64,000 bases of DNA from Porphyra umbilicalis (taxonomy: Eukaryota; Rhodophyta; Bangiophyceae; Bangiales; Bangiaceae), in the NCBI GenBank assembly GCA_002049455.2, contig KV918761.1:558001-622000 (forward strand), in the 5' to 3' direction. Shown here piece by piece: positions 24,770-35,911 of the stretch (within the stretch, counting starts at the first letter, position 1; each line of letters opens with the position of its first letter). Both the position numbers and the translations under genes were made by a program. The notes beneath the pieces are model-generated. The model had not been told where the DNA came from and searched no databases. It saw only the letters and a program-made list of their open reading frames with translations.

Positions 24770-26488
24770 TTAGACACAATCCCCCGTCGCCCCGTCGCAG
24801 CTCCCCCGCGGCCGCACGGCGCTGCCATCCCCCCCCGCCAACAGCCAGGCGAGGTACCGCTCCGCGGCGGCCACCGCCTCGGGCCGCCCCGCCGCCGCGT
24901 CGAGGCGGTCCATGAGCGGCGAGTTGGGGGTGCCAAACTTGCGCGCGTACCACTTTGGGGAGCCGACGAGCGCGGCCTCAAACGGGTAGGCCACCCCCGC
25001 CCCCGCCGCCAACCGCAACGCGGCGGGGAGGCGGGCGCCGCGCACACCCTCGCTGCCGTTGCGGCCGCCAGCGCGGGCGTCGTCGTCGGCCGCCGCGCCG
25101 TCGTCGTCGGCCGCATCGCCGCCCCGCGCGTCCCCGTCGGGCGCCGGGGCGCGCTCGACCGCATCGACTGTGAGCGGGTGTTGGCCGCCGGTCCGCCCCC
25201 GAAACTTCCACCGCACGTCCCGCAAGCAGTTGGTCACGATGCTCGGGCGCCACGCCACCGACGCGGCGGCGAGGCTGATGAAAAAGTGCTTCGACGCGGT
25301 CGTGGCATAGGCAAACACGAGCAGCGTGCGGCGGGCGGCGGGGGAGCGGGCGGCATAGTCGACAAAGCCGCGGTGGAGGACCATCCACGCTTCCGCTTGG
25401 CGGGTGGAGGCCTTGACGGCAGGGTAGAGGGGGGCGCCCACCCACCCGCCGTCGGTGGCTCGGACGGGCGCCAAGCCGCCGCCGCGGGCGCCCGGCGTGG
25501 CGTTGAGGGACGGCGGCGGGGTGTCGCCGAGGAAGGCGACCGCCGGGTCGACGTGAAGGTGGCCGAGGCGCGCCTCGGCGTTGCGTGCGGCGGCGGCGGC
25601 GGGCACGATGGAAAAAAAGGTGCGGGGCGACGCGGTCAGCGCGGCGCCCCCGAGCAGCCGCCGCTGGACGGCGATTGGTAGCAGCGGGTAGTCGGCGCCG
25701 CTCAAGTTAAGCCAATACGTCCACGGCACGGGGGAGCGGAGCGCCACCTCCATTGCGTCGAGGGTGTTGAGGACGAGGGAAATGCCGCGGTACGTGACGC
25801 GCGACCGCTGCATGATGACAACGTTGGCGCCATAGGCGGGGGTGGCGGCGACGGCGGCGAGGACGGGGGCGAGGTCCGCGTCGGGGATGGCCGCGTCAAA
25901 GTGCACGGCGTAAGTGTTGCGGGGGTGGTGGATGCGCGCGAGAAGGCGGGGGAAGAGGGGGAGGCTCTTTGCGGACACTTGGAGGAAGATAGCCATGTCG
26001 GCCTCGGCGGGCGCCGGCGCGGGCGCGGGCGCGGCGGTGGCGACGGCGGCCGCGGCGGCGGCGGCGGCAGCGCGCTTGGTAGCAGGCGTGTCGAGCGCGT
26101 GGCGGCTGGGTGCCGCCGCGCCGAGCACGCCATCGGCCGCCGCTGCCTCTACTTCGGCGGCTGCCACCCGCCCCGCCGCTGCGATGAGCTCCGCTGCCTT
26201 GGCGGCGGGCGTGCCGCGACGGCGGTCGCCGTCCACCGCCGCAGCGCCGCCGAGGCCCGCGCCGAGCCACCCCCACACCAGCACCGCGCCAACGACGATG
26301 GTGGCGGCGGTGGCGGCCACCCGCGGCGCCCGCGACCAGCGGGCGGTCGTGGCCAGCCGCCGCCGCAGCGGGGAGTGCGCCACCAGGTGCATCGTCGGGT
26401 CCCCGCGGGCGGCGGGCCGGGGGGAGTGCAGGTGCATGCTGCCGGCACGGGACGGGGAGCCGCGGGTGGTGATGCTGGGACTGCCCAT
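24770..26488 (-). CDS. GT14-family glycosyltransferase (core-2/I-branching / xylosyltransferase type)
   Basis: Single-exon type II membrane protein of about 572 residues from the ATG at 26488. A basic cytosolic head is followed by one hydrophobic anchor near residues 58-80 (ATIVVGAVLVWGWLGAGLGG), an Ala-rich stem and the luminal catalytic domain. The Branch (PF02485) domain is recognised by IFLQVSAKSLPLFPRLLARI, YAVHFD, RGISLVLNTLDAM, WTYWLNLSGADYPL and, later, AEAWMVLHRGFVDY, with SKHFFISL and DVRWKFRG further on. Family members transfer GlcNAc or xylose in the Golgi. Here a role in extracellular matrix or glycoprotein synthesis is plausible but unproven. A 40-60-residue acidic disordered insert (DGDARGGDAADDDGAA) interrupts the C-terminal half. 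Confidence 0.88.
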   Translation of the reverse strand: MGSPSITTRGSPSRAGSMHLHSPRPAARGDPTMHLVAHSPLRRRLATTARWSRAPRVAATAATIVVGAVLVWGWLGAGLGGAAAVDGDRRRGTPAAKAAELIAAAGRVAAAEVEAAAADGVLGAAAPSRHALDTPATKRAAAAAAAAAVATAAPAPAPAPAEADMAIFLQVSAKSLPLFPRLLARIHHPRNTYAVHFDAAIPDADLAPVLAAVAATPAYGANVVIMQRSRVTYRGISLVLNTLDAMEVALRSPVPWTYWLNLSGADYPLLPIAVQRRLLGGAALTASPRTFFSIVPAAAAARNAEARLGHLHVDPAVAFLGDTPPPSLNATPGARGGGLAPVRATDGGWVGAPLYPAVKASTRQAEAWMVLHRGFVDYAARSPAARRTLLVFAYATTASKHFFISLAAASVAWRPSIVTNCLRDVRWKFRGRTGGQHPLTVDAVERAPAPDGDARGGDAADDDGAAADDDARAGGRNGSEGVRGARLPAALRLAAGAGVAYPFEAALVGSPKWYARKFGTPNSPLMDRLDAAAGRPEAVAAAERYLAWLLAGGDGSAVRPRGSCDGATGDCV

Positions 26489-27930
26489 TGGCAGCGACAA
26501 GTGGCGGATGTTGGGGACGGAGCAAGTGGGAGGGCGGCCAACAATGGTGGGCGGCGGGCGCTACGTCCACGGCCCCCGGGTCGGGACGCCAAGCCGGGGG
26601 TGGTGTGATAAGCAAGTTCCCCAAACCGACCCGCACGCCCGTGGTGTCAACCAATGCAATCGAGCCACCCGCCCACGGCGGTCGAGCTCTGTGGTAGCCC
26701 GCCGCCGCCAGGTGACTCTATCCTTGGCGGGGCGGGCGGTCCGCGCAGTCATCAGCACCGAAACCAGGCGACGCAGCGCCCGCGTGCGCACCAGGTGCCG
26801 GCATTTCCATAGCCTCACACGCACCGCGACGGGCGGCGCACGGAGTGCACCCGCCGCGCCCCACGCGCCACCCCGCCGTCGGCCCATGCATGCAGAGGCC
26901 GTCGGGCGCCGCGGCCATCACCGCCGCGGATGGGTGCCTCGCGGGGCTGTGGGTGTTTTTGGAGCGTGACGGGAGTCCACAGAATGAACAGCGGGCACTG
27001 TCAGAGGGCACAAGTGGCGCTTTCTGCTTCGCCAGCCGCGTGTACCTCCAGTCGGCACACCGTGGCCACCGCGTGCCAGACCCCCCTCCGTCGAGGCCTC
27101 CTTGTCAGGCACCTCCCGTCGCTGGTCCCGGGGAGGCCGCCGTGGACTGCCACCCGACGCGGCGGGGGCGAGAACCGAGTGGCCCCAGTGCAGGTATTGC
27201 ATGCAAAACGCACGGGCCCCGCCCCGGCACGCGCTGCATCGTGGTTGTTGGTTTGACGTAGCCGACCCCACCCGAGGTGCGCGGGGGGGGGGGTGGCGTG
27301 CGCCGCGGCATCGGCAGGGCCGTCATTCGCTCCGTGCAGCGGCTGCTGCAAAGGGACCGACGTCGTGGACCCTCCGGTCTGGCGCCGACGAATGCGTCGG
27401 CGCCAGACCCGTGGGGCTGCGTGGATCGGCGCGCCGACCACGCGGCGGCCTTCGTGGAGCGGGGCCGCCAATCTGGACGTGTCTGCACCGCAGGCGTGTC
27501 TGTCACCCAAGGGTCCTCGCGCGGTGGGCCTCTGCCTCGAGCCTTGGACAGGTGATTCTCCGTCGGTAGGGCCGGCTCCTGCCAGGATCGAGTGACCGCT
27601 CATGATCTGATCTGACCGGCGCCTCGGGACGAACCGGGCGCGTGAATGCTTGCTGGAGGAGCTCTGAACTTTCTTTGAAGAAATACGTGCTGTCGAGCAT
27701 TTAGTGTGACGACAAGTTGCGATGACTGCGGTAGCGAGATTGGGGGGGCTACCCGAGAGGACGGCAGAGAGAAGAAGGAGTCGTGGCGATGCGTGCTTGC
27801 TCGAAGTCCATGTCGAAGGGGGCTTCATTCATGCTGCCGGTCACCCCGTCGCGCCCGTGTTGGTCGCGTGCCCAGTGATACAAACGTCGACTCCCTTTTT
27901 CGGCGCATCCCCCCGCGTCCTCGTTGGGCC
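26489..27930. other. intergenic region between divergent GT14 and F-box genes
   Basis: The stretch probably contains both promoters. It includes the 15-bp-stem hairpin at 27376-27409. No coding segment with recognisable homology was found. Confidence 0.4.
27376..27409. repeat. 15-bp stem, 4-nt loop perfect hairpin
   Basis: GGTCTGGCGCCGACG, then the loop AATG, then the exact reverse complement. The stem is GC-rich and would be very stable in RNA or single-stranded DNA. Its function is unknown. Confidence 0.9.
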
Positions 27931-29652
27931 ATGTCCAGCTCGGATGATGAACAGCTCCCGCCGGCTGCCAACGGCGGCGGCGCCATGAGCGCGGGTGGCT
28001 CTGAGCTGCCCCCCGCTGGATTCCTGGACCTCCCCTCCGAGCTCCTCGTCCGCGTCATGACGCACCTGCTTGAAGCCAAGTGCCCCGACGCCGCTGACGA
28101 GGGGGTGGCCCACCCTCAACCCACCGAGCCAACCCCCGTCACGCAAATCGGGCGGCGGATGTGGCGGCGCCACGCGGGGATGGCCAGCGTCTGCCGCGCC
28201 TTCCGGTCGGCCTTCCTCCATGCCATTCTCTCCCTCGACGTGGATTTGTCGAGCGGCCTCGACACGTTGCAGCCCGAACGCCGCACCGCGGCCGTCGTCC
28301 GCCGTGGCACGGGCCTGGCGGTGACGCTCGGTCGGATGGTGGCGTTGCGGGAGCTGACGCTTCTCCTCGCGGGCATCCCCGAACCGTGGGCGGTGCCGGT
28401 CGTCAGCGACTTGCTGTTTGGGGTGCTCGGGCACGCGGCGCTGCCGCCGACGCTCCGGTACCTCCGCGTCCACTGCGACGTGTTGCCGCTGCACAGCTTG
28501 TGCGCGCTGCTGGCGGGGCAACCGCAGCTGGCCGAGTTGGTCCTCCACTGCGAGGACAAGACCGTTTTGAGGCCGTCCGAGGTGGCGCTGCTCGCCTCCC
28601 TCTATGGGCGCCTGGCGCCGCGGCTCGTTGCCCTCGACTTGCAGCCGCTGTTTGGGGTGCTTGGCCTCGACACGGAGCGCGCCTTTGTCGCCTTTTTCCG
28701 CCAACTGCCCGTGCTCTCCAAGGTGCGCTTTGTCGACCTCGACTATTGCGTGCCGTCCCGCTGTTGCGTGTTGATGGCAACGGCGCGCACGCTCACCGCT
28801 GTTTCGCGCTGCTGCCCGGCGGTGGTGACGCTCTGCGTCGGCTCGTTGAGCCCAGAGCTCAACTCGGAGGCGGGTGCGGCAACGTTGTTGGGGCTTTTCC
28901 CCAAACTCACGTCCCTGAGCTTGGCCGCCGCGGGCGGCGGGTGTGACCGCGTCGTGTCGCCGCCCCTCATCGCCGCCCTCTGCCTCGAGCGGTCCCTCAA
29001 CACCCTGTGCCTCCCCTTTGTCAACACGGTGGAGGCGGCGATGACGCCGTCGTTGCTCGGCGACGCGCTCCTCGCCGGCAACAAGCCGCCAATGAATCTG
29101 CGCCTCGACCAAACGCTCACATCCTTCCCCATTGTGGCGCTGCTGAGCGGGGGTCTCCGCGGCCTCCGCGGCCTCCACCTGTCGGACGTGGAGGATTTGG
29201 ACGTGCCCAGCTGCCGGGCGCTCGCCAGCTGCCCGACGCTGCAGGTGTTGGAGCTCGGGTGCCTCGCCGACTCGGCGTTGCCACTCGGGCTGGAGCACAC
29301 GTCGGCGCTCGCGACGGCGCCCGCGCTCATCCGCCTGTACCTGACGCGCGTGGCGCTCGTCGGCGCCGCCGCGGCGGGGCTGGTGACGACGCTCTCACGC
29401 AAGACGCCGCAAACACTCACGGGGCTGTACATGTCCGAGTGCCACGGGGAGATTGAGAGCGCTATCCTGGCCATGGTCCATGTGCGCTCCGCGCGGGAGC
29501 TGGTCATCACCCACCACGGGCGGGCGACCGGGGCGCCCCCACTGGGGGATGACAGCGCGGATGAGGAGGCGGCGGTGGGGATGGACCACTCCGTGGCGGT
29601 AGACTACCTCGCGCGATACCGGCCGGACATCCGCTTCTACAGCAAGTTCTGA
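27931..29652 (+). CDS. F-box protein with leucine-rich-repeat-like region
   Basis: Single exon of 573 residues. The ATG at 27931 is chosen because it opens an acidic leader directly before the F-box; the frame is open further upstream. The F-box is around residues 30-90: FLDLPSELLVRVMTHLLE, then an insert, then MWRRHAGMASVCRAFRSAF. The remainder consists of degenerate leucine-rich units (e.g. LRELTLLL, LRYLRVHC, LVALDLQPL, LTSLSLAA, LRGLHLSD, LQVLELGC), as in FBXL proteins. Such proteins are substrate receptors of SCF ubiquitin ligases; the substrate is unknown. The protein ends PDIRFYSKF at 29652 with no sign of frame disruption. Confidence 0.78.
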   Translation: MSSSDDEQLPPAANGGGAMSAGGSELPPAGFLDLPSELLVRVMTHLLEAKCPDAADEGVAHPQPTEPTPVTQIGRRMWRRHAGMASVCRAFRSAFLHAILSLDVDLSSGLDTLQPERRTAAVVRRGTGLAVTLGRMVALRELTLLLAGIPEPWAVPVVSDLLFGVLGHAALPPTLRYLRVHCDVLPLHSLCALLAGQPQLAELVLHCEDKTVLRPSEVALLASLYGRLAPRLVALDLQPLFGVLGLDTERAFVAFFRQLPVLSKVRFVDLDYCVPSRCCVLMATARTLTAVSRCCPAVVTLCVGSLSPELNSEAGAATLLGLFPKLTSLSLAAAGGGCDRVVSPPLIAALCLERSLNTLCLPFVNTVEAAMTPSLLGDALLAGNKPPMNLRLDQTLTSFPIVALLSGGLRGLRGLHLSDVEDLDVPSCRALASCPTLQVLELGCLADSALPLGLEHTSALATAPALIRLYLTRVALVGAAAAGLVTTLSRKTPQTLTGLYMSECHGEIESAILAMVHVRSARELVITHHGRATGAPPLGDDSADEEAAVGMDHSVAVDYLARYRPDIRFYSKF

Positions 29653-30611
29653 CCGCCACTGGCGCGTGCAGGTGAGAAATATTTTTTTTCTGTGCCGAAG
29701 GTTGCGGCGCTGGCGGTCGCGCTGCTTGTTCTGCGTCCCAGAGTGCCCCCCCGCTGGTCGGACACGAGCCGCCCGCTGGGGCACATAGGTGCTCGCCCGT
29801 CGAGAGCTTTCCACAAGCGCTCGGGCTCTCGTGCCATCCCTCCTCGGTCTTGGCCTCGGTGGCGACGACGGCACCTCCACGGCAGAGACGATGGCCCCCG
29901 GCGTCCTCCGACGCAACGCGCGGTGGCGGTGCAGCAGCCGCTGCTGCTGCTTGATGACGACCTCGCGGCGGCAGCGCACCCCCTCACTGCCCGCGGCGGC
30001 CTGTTGCAATGCGGTCGACAACGGCTGGCAGATGTCGTCGCGGCGTGACGCGGGGCCCTGGTGAGCGGCGGGCGGGCGGCGGCGATGGCGAGGGACGCCG
30101 TTTTCGACGGTGGTGGCGGCTGACGCGTGAGTCCGTTGGGGGTCGGCTGCGTTTGGTGTGCGGCGTGGCGGTAAACCGCTTGTGTCCTGTGCTGCCCTGC
30201 TCTCTTCCCATAATGTCGGTTGGGAGGACCGCTTTCTCCTCGCGTCCTTGACGATACTTTGAAGGGGCTCGTCTTGGACGGTGATGATAAGGAAGAAGAC
30301 GGCTATTGGCCTCTCCCCCCCTTGCCCCTTCGACGCACACACGTGCGTACGGATGGGGTTTTTGGCGTGAAGCTGCCTGACTTCGAAGTATGACGTAAAA
30401 ACAATAAGGGCCTTCAAGTAGCCTGCCCAGCGCATGTGGAGCGACTCGCGTTCGACATGACGGCTCCACATTCACACGGGCCTCGTTGGCGACTCGCAGC
30501 GTCTGCTTGGCGCACAACGTCTTTGCCCACAGCACAACGTCTCCGCCCACCACCCACGCGGTCCGACGTGCTCCATCCCCCCGCCCCTCCTTTCCCACAC
30601 CCGCCGCCACC
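29653..30611. other. intergenic region between F-box gene and YJU2
   Basis: No gene is supported. The segment just before 30612 is pyrimidine-rich and probably holds the YJU2 5' UTR. Confidence 0.4.
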
Positions 30612-30615
30612 ATGA
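30603..30615 (+). promoter_or_regulatory. near-ideal translation-start context of YJU2
   Basis: GCCGCCACCATGA surrounds the start codon, matching the eukaryotic consensus closely. It supports 30612 as the initiator. Confidence 0.7.
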
Positions 30616-31178
30616 GTGAGCGCAAGGTCCTCAACAAGTACTACCCGCCCGACTTTGACCCGTCCAAACTCGAGCGCCTCAAGCGCCCCCGCGACGCGGA
30701 GGAGCCCATCCGCTTCATGCTCCCCCTCACCATCCGCTGCGACGGGTGCGGGGAGTACATGTACGCCGGCCGCAAGTTCAACGCGCGCAAAGTCACGGCA
30801 CCACCCGACCTCTCCTACCTCGGCCTCAAAGTGTTCCGCTTCCTCTTCAAATGCACCGCCTGCGCGGCGACCGTGTCGGTGCGCACCGACCCGGCGGCGG
30901 CCGACTATGTCGTCGAGTCGGGCGCGACGCGCAACTTTCAACCGTGGAAGGAGGAGGAGGCAGAGGCGGCGGCGGACAAGGCGGCGGCCGCCGCGCTCGA
31001 AGACGCGGACGCCATGACCGCCCTCGAAGCTAAGACGGCGGGCGCGGCGGCACTGATGGAGCGCCTCGACGCGATTGACGAGCTCCGCGAGCGCCGGGAG
31101 CGGCAGGGTCACGCGGGGGTGCACGAGCGCCTGCTGGCGGCGGCGGTGGGGGGGGCGGGCCTCGGCGTCGGCGCGGCA

Positions 31179-31212
<34 letters not shown>

Positions 31213-31904
31213 GGGGGGGGCGGGGGAGGAGGGGGGGGCCGTCGACCTGCTCGCCGCCCAACAAGCGGAAGCGGACGCTGACGCGGCCGATGCGGCCGCT
31301 GCGGCGGAAGCGTTTCGCTTGCACCGCGAGCGGCAGCGGGGCGGCGGCGGCGGCGCCGCTGCCGCCGACGCCACGGCACGCGCCGCGGCCGCCGCCCCCA
31401 CCGCCGCCGCCGCCGCGTCCGCGGGCGCCGCCGCCCCCATGGCGCCCCCCCCCCCCCCCCTCCCCCCCACCAAGGCCGCGGCGGCGCGCCCGCCGTCGGG
31501 GCGCCCCCCCCGGCACGCCCCCCCCCCCCCGCCGCCCCCGTGTGGGGCGCCCCCCCCCGCGGCCCGCCAACGGTCGGCGGGGGCCTCAACTTGTCCCTCG
31601 CCGCCCTGCGGTCGGCGGTGGGCGGGCGGGCCAAGCGGCCGCCGACCGCCGCGGCAGCGTCGCCACCGGCGGGCAAGGCCGCCCGTGTGGAGGGCGCGGG
31701 GGGGGGCGGGCGCCGCCGGCGACGGCAACGTCAACGGCAGCGTCGACGGGTGCGGCCGCGGCTGCGGGCGGGGTGGGTGCGGCTGCGGCGACGGCTGCGG
31801 CTGCGGATGCCGGTGGGGGCGCAGGGGCGGCGCCAGCCGGCGCGCTGGGCGCCCTCGCCGGCTATGGCAGCGACTCGTCGTCGTCCTCGTCCGACGCTGC
31901 GTAG
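30612..31904 (+). CDS. YJU2: pre-mRNA splicing factor YJU2 (CWC16/CCDC94), three frame breaks
   Basis: Spliceosomal protein that promotes the first catalytic step. The N-terminal 130 residues are unmistakable: MSERKVLNKYYPPDFDPSKL, then CDGCGEYMYAGRKFNARKV, the second Cys pair in FKCTACAATVSVRTDP, and VESGATRNFQPW. The two CxxC pairs form the zinc site. A helical charged region then leads into a poly-Ala tract. After this the best coding frame changes three times, at G runs 31211-31238, C13 (31518-31530) and G9 (31698-31706). Each change is repaired by one added base, so the final segment (LGALAGYGSDSSSSSSDAA) is back in the starting frame and ends at 31904. The middle contains LLAAQQAEADADAADA and GGGLNLSLAALRSAVGGRAK, which read as real protein in their own frames. 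Confidence 0.9.
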
Positions 31905-32187
31905 GGGGGGGTCTGGGCGGCGGGGCCGCCGTTGGGGGCGCCCGTCAAGTGCCCGTCAAGTGCAACGTTCAAAAAAAAAAAAACAGCCCCCAGGCTTGCA
32001 GCAGTGACACCCTCCCTCCCGCGCGGCTACCCCCGCACACGGCGGCCACACCCCCCACACGAAAAAAAATCAGCTCCACGCGAACAAAAAACAACAAGAA
32101 ACCAATGCACACGCCGCCCCGCCGACCGACGAGCCCGACCGGGCGGGGCGGGCCGACCGCACACCCGCCCGCGCCCGTCGCGCCGCG

Positions 32188-35100
32188 TCAGTGGCGGGTC
32201 CGCCCCGTCCGTTTCCGCTTGCCCCCCCCAGAGCGGCCGCCCGACCGGTCCGGCTCGGGGCCAGACGCCCGCGCGCCCTGCATGCCGTCACGCAGGTCTG
32301 GGGGGCCGTTGGCCGACCCGCCGCCGCCGCCGCCCATGCGCCCCATAATGCCGCTGCCGCCGCCGCCGCTGCCGCCGCCGCCGCCGCTGCCGCCGCCGCC
32401 GCCGCCGCGGGGGCCCGGTGCGCCCGACGGCGGGCGGCCACGGTCGCTCCCCCCCCCACCCCCCCCCCCCCGCCACCGCCCCCCCCCCCCCCCCGCCGTC
32501 GCCACCACCCCCGCCGCCACCGCGGTCGCGTGGGCGGTCCCGGTTCCGCTCACGGTTCCGCTCGCGGTCCCGCTCACGGTCCCGCTCGCGGTCCCGCTCC
32601 CGGTCGCGGTCGTGGTCGCGCTCCCGCCCGCCACCCGGCGGCCCGCTGCCACCACCGCCGCCACCGCCGCCAACGCCGCCGGGGCCACCTGGCGCACCGG
32701 GCAGCGGGTAGGGCACGTTCAGGGGGGGGCGTCCGCCACCGCCGCCGCCGCCGCCGCCACCCCCCGCGCCGCGCTCCCGCCCCGGCCGCTCCCGCTCCCG
32801 CTCCGCGTCGCGGTCGGGCCGGCGCTCCCCGTGATCGCGCTCGCGGTCGCGGCCCCGCTCTGGCAGACGCTCCCGGCTGCCGCGCGGGGACGGCCCGCCG
32901 CCGCCGCTGCCGCCGCCGCCGGGTGGCAGTGGTGGCGACGCCGCCGACTGGCGCGGGTAACCGCCGCCGCCGCCGCCACCGCCACCACCCCCCCACCCCC
33001 CCCGTCCGACTCGCTGCGGCCGCGCTTGGGCGCGGGCGGGTGCTCCTCGCCACCCCCGCCCGACCGCGCCGACGGCCGGAGCCCCCCGCCTGGTGGTCCT
33101 GGCAGCGGGGCGGTGGGGTAGCTGCCGCCGCCGCCGCCGCCGCCGCGCGGCGACGCGCCAGGCGCTGATGGGGGGCGGTCCGACTCGTCGCGCGGGCGCT
33201 TGTTGCGGCGGCTGCCGCTACCATCGACGGGCGACGGCGGCGGGCCGCTGCCGCCACCCGCCGGCGGTCCGCCACCACCCCCGCCGCCTCCGCTGCCGCC
33301 ACCGCCGCCGCCGCTGCGGGCCAGCGGCAGCGGCGGCGGCGGCGTCGGCGGCCGCCGAGGCGACGGCGCACGCCCCGGCGTGCCCGCCGCCGCAGGCGGC
33401 AGTGCCGGCGCGGCCGGCACGGCCGCCCCCCCCCCGCCAAACTCAACACGTCCCCCCCACCGTCGTCGACCGGCCGCGGTGGCCGCGGCGGCAGCGGCGC
33501 CGGGGGCGTCGCGGCCGCCGCCCCCCCGCCGGCGGCGCCAGCGGTCGCCGCCTCACCCCGCCCCCGCAGGTTGCCGCTGCTCCCAAACTCGCGGCCGCCC
33601 CCGCGGCTGAGCGACGACCGCCGCGGGTCGTGCTCGCGCTCCCGCTCCCGCTCCCGTTCCCGATCGCGCTCACGGTCGCGGTCGCGGTTGCGGTCCCACT
33701 CGCGCGAGGGCGGGCCGTCTGGAGGGCCCCGCTCCCGCTCCCGCGTCGGCGCGTCGGGGCGCTCCCGCGGCGAGCGGTCGGGGCGGTCCCCGCGGCCGCT
33801 GCCTACGCTGCTGCTGCGACCGGCGGGGGGCGGCGCGCCTCGCGGCGACGCGTCGGTGCGCGATGGCGGGCGCCCGCGGAGCGGCCCACCGCCGGGAGCA
33901 GAGGAGCCGCCACCGGTAGAGCCCCCCCCACCCCCGCGGCCATCGCCATACGTCTTTGGCGGCGCACCGCCAGACTTGACCGACGCAACGACCGCGTCGG
34001 CGAGGAGTTTGCCGCCCGCCGCCTTGATGGCGCCGCTGCTCGCGTCTGACCGCTCCCCGCGGCGGGACCGGTCGTCGCTGCGGCTGCCGCCGCCGGGGAG
34101 GGACGGCCGCGCCTCGCGGGCACCCCCGCCGCCGTCACTGCCGCGGCCAGACGGGCCATTGCGGGGGCGCTCGTCGGGCTCGGCCTTTGTGCTCCGCCAG
34201 CTGCTGCCACCGTCGGCCGGCTCGGCCTTGGCGCCCGACAGATGGCGGCTATTGTCGGCGCCGCGGGCGGAGGCCGGCGCGGGCGGCCGCTCGTCGGCGG
34301 GCGATTTCCGCCCGACACCGCCGCCACCGCCGCCGTCTGCCTTGTCGACGGCATTCCGAGCGCCGGCCTTGACGCCACCGGCACCGCTGCCGCCCGCCGA
34401 CGGTACTGATACGGCGGTGGCACCGCCACCGCCGCTGCCGCTCGCCGCCGCTGCCGCCGCCGCTGACCCATCCGCCACCGCCACCGGCGGCGGTGCGCAG
34501 CCAAAGGCGGCCGGGTCGAGCAACCCCCCCATCGCCGACGGCTTCTTCTTGAGGTGCGCCTCGTACGACAGCGTCATCAGCTTGATGTCGTCCATCGAGG
34601 CGGCGGTCGCCGCGGACCGCGCCCGCTCCACCGCCGCCGTCAACGACACGCCGTCGGCGGTGCGGCGCGGGAAAACGTCGACGACCACGGAGAGGACTTT
34701 GAAAGCGTTGCGGAGGAGCATGTACTCGGTCGAGTCCCCAATGGCGGCCGCAAACGTCGATGCCAGGCGGCCGTGGACGCCGGCGAGCCACTCTGCGTAA
34801 GCCACGTGGGGGATGGGGGCGGCCGTGGCACCCGGCGCCGGGGGGCTGACGTCGGCCGATGCGGGCGCGGGCGCCTCGGGGGTGGCGGCGTTTGCCGCCG
34901 CCGGCGGGTCCGCCTTGGCCGCCGCCGCCGCCTTGGCCTCGGCCGCCTTGCGCTCCGCGGCGGCCGCGTAGCCGACAGCCCACGCCGCCCGCTGCTGGCA
35001 TTCGGCCACGTACGCCTTGCGGTCGGCGCGCCAGCCCTCCAGCATGCGCAGCAGGTCGCCCAAAAAGCGGGAAAAGCGACTCGCCTCGCCCTCGGTGCAC

Positions 35101-35874
35101 GAAAAGAGCACCGGGCCGAGGCAGTCGGCCAAATCGTCGAGCAGCCGCACCACATCCATGCCCGGCACGTCAAGCGCGACAGCAACGGCGACAAAGTCGG
35201 CCGCCGCCCGCGCGTCCCCGTGCGACACGACCGCCCGTGGGAGGAGGCACGTCGACAGCAGGGCACCCATGGAGCGACCGGGCGCCGTCACACCGCCGAG
35301 GAGGTGGCCTTTGCGAACGGCCAGGCGGGAGCGCACCGCCGCGACGCGGGCGGTGCGCGCGAGGAGCTCCTCCTCGACCGACCGCACGGCGCCGCGGGCG
35401 CGGCGGGCAGCGGTTGCCGCGTCGCCAGCGGCGGCGCGCGCGTCGGCGACCGCCGCCGAGCTGCCACCGCCGCCGCCACCGCCGCCACCACCGCCGCCGC
35501 GGGACAACTCCCGGTCGACGGCCGACACCGCCGCGCGGGCGGTGCGGGTGGCCAAGTCGGCACGCTCCTTTGCCGCCCGCGCCTCGGCCGAGTAGAGGCG
35601 GCGGGGGACGACCAAGTCGCCGGGGCGGAGCGCCCAAAACGTGGCGTACAGCTCGGGGGAGAGCGCCTCCCAGGTGGCGGGGGGGAGCATCGACGCGATG
35701 CCGTGGAGGCTCAGGATGGGGCTGGGGGGGCCCCCGCCGCCGCCGCTGTCGCCACCGCCGCCCCCGCCGTCGGCGGCGGCCATTGCCGAGCCCCGTGCCA
35801 CCCCGCGTGGGGTTTTGGGGCCGGCCCCGGCCCACGGGGACGGCCTCGGGGGTTTGCCCGCGTCGACACCTCCG

Positions 35875-35911
<37 letters not shown>

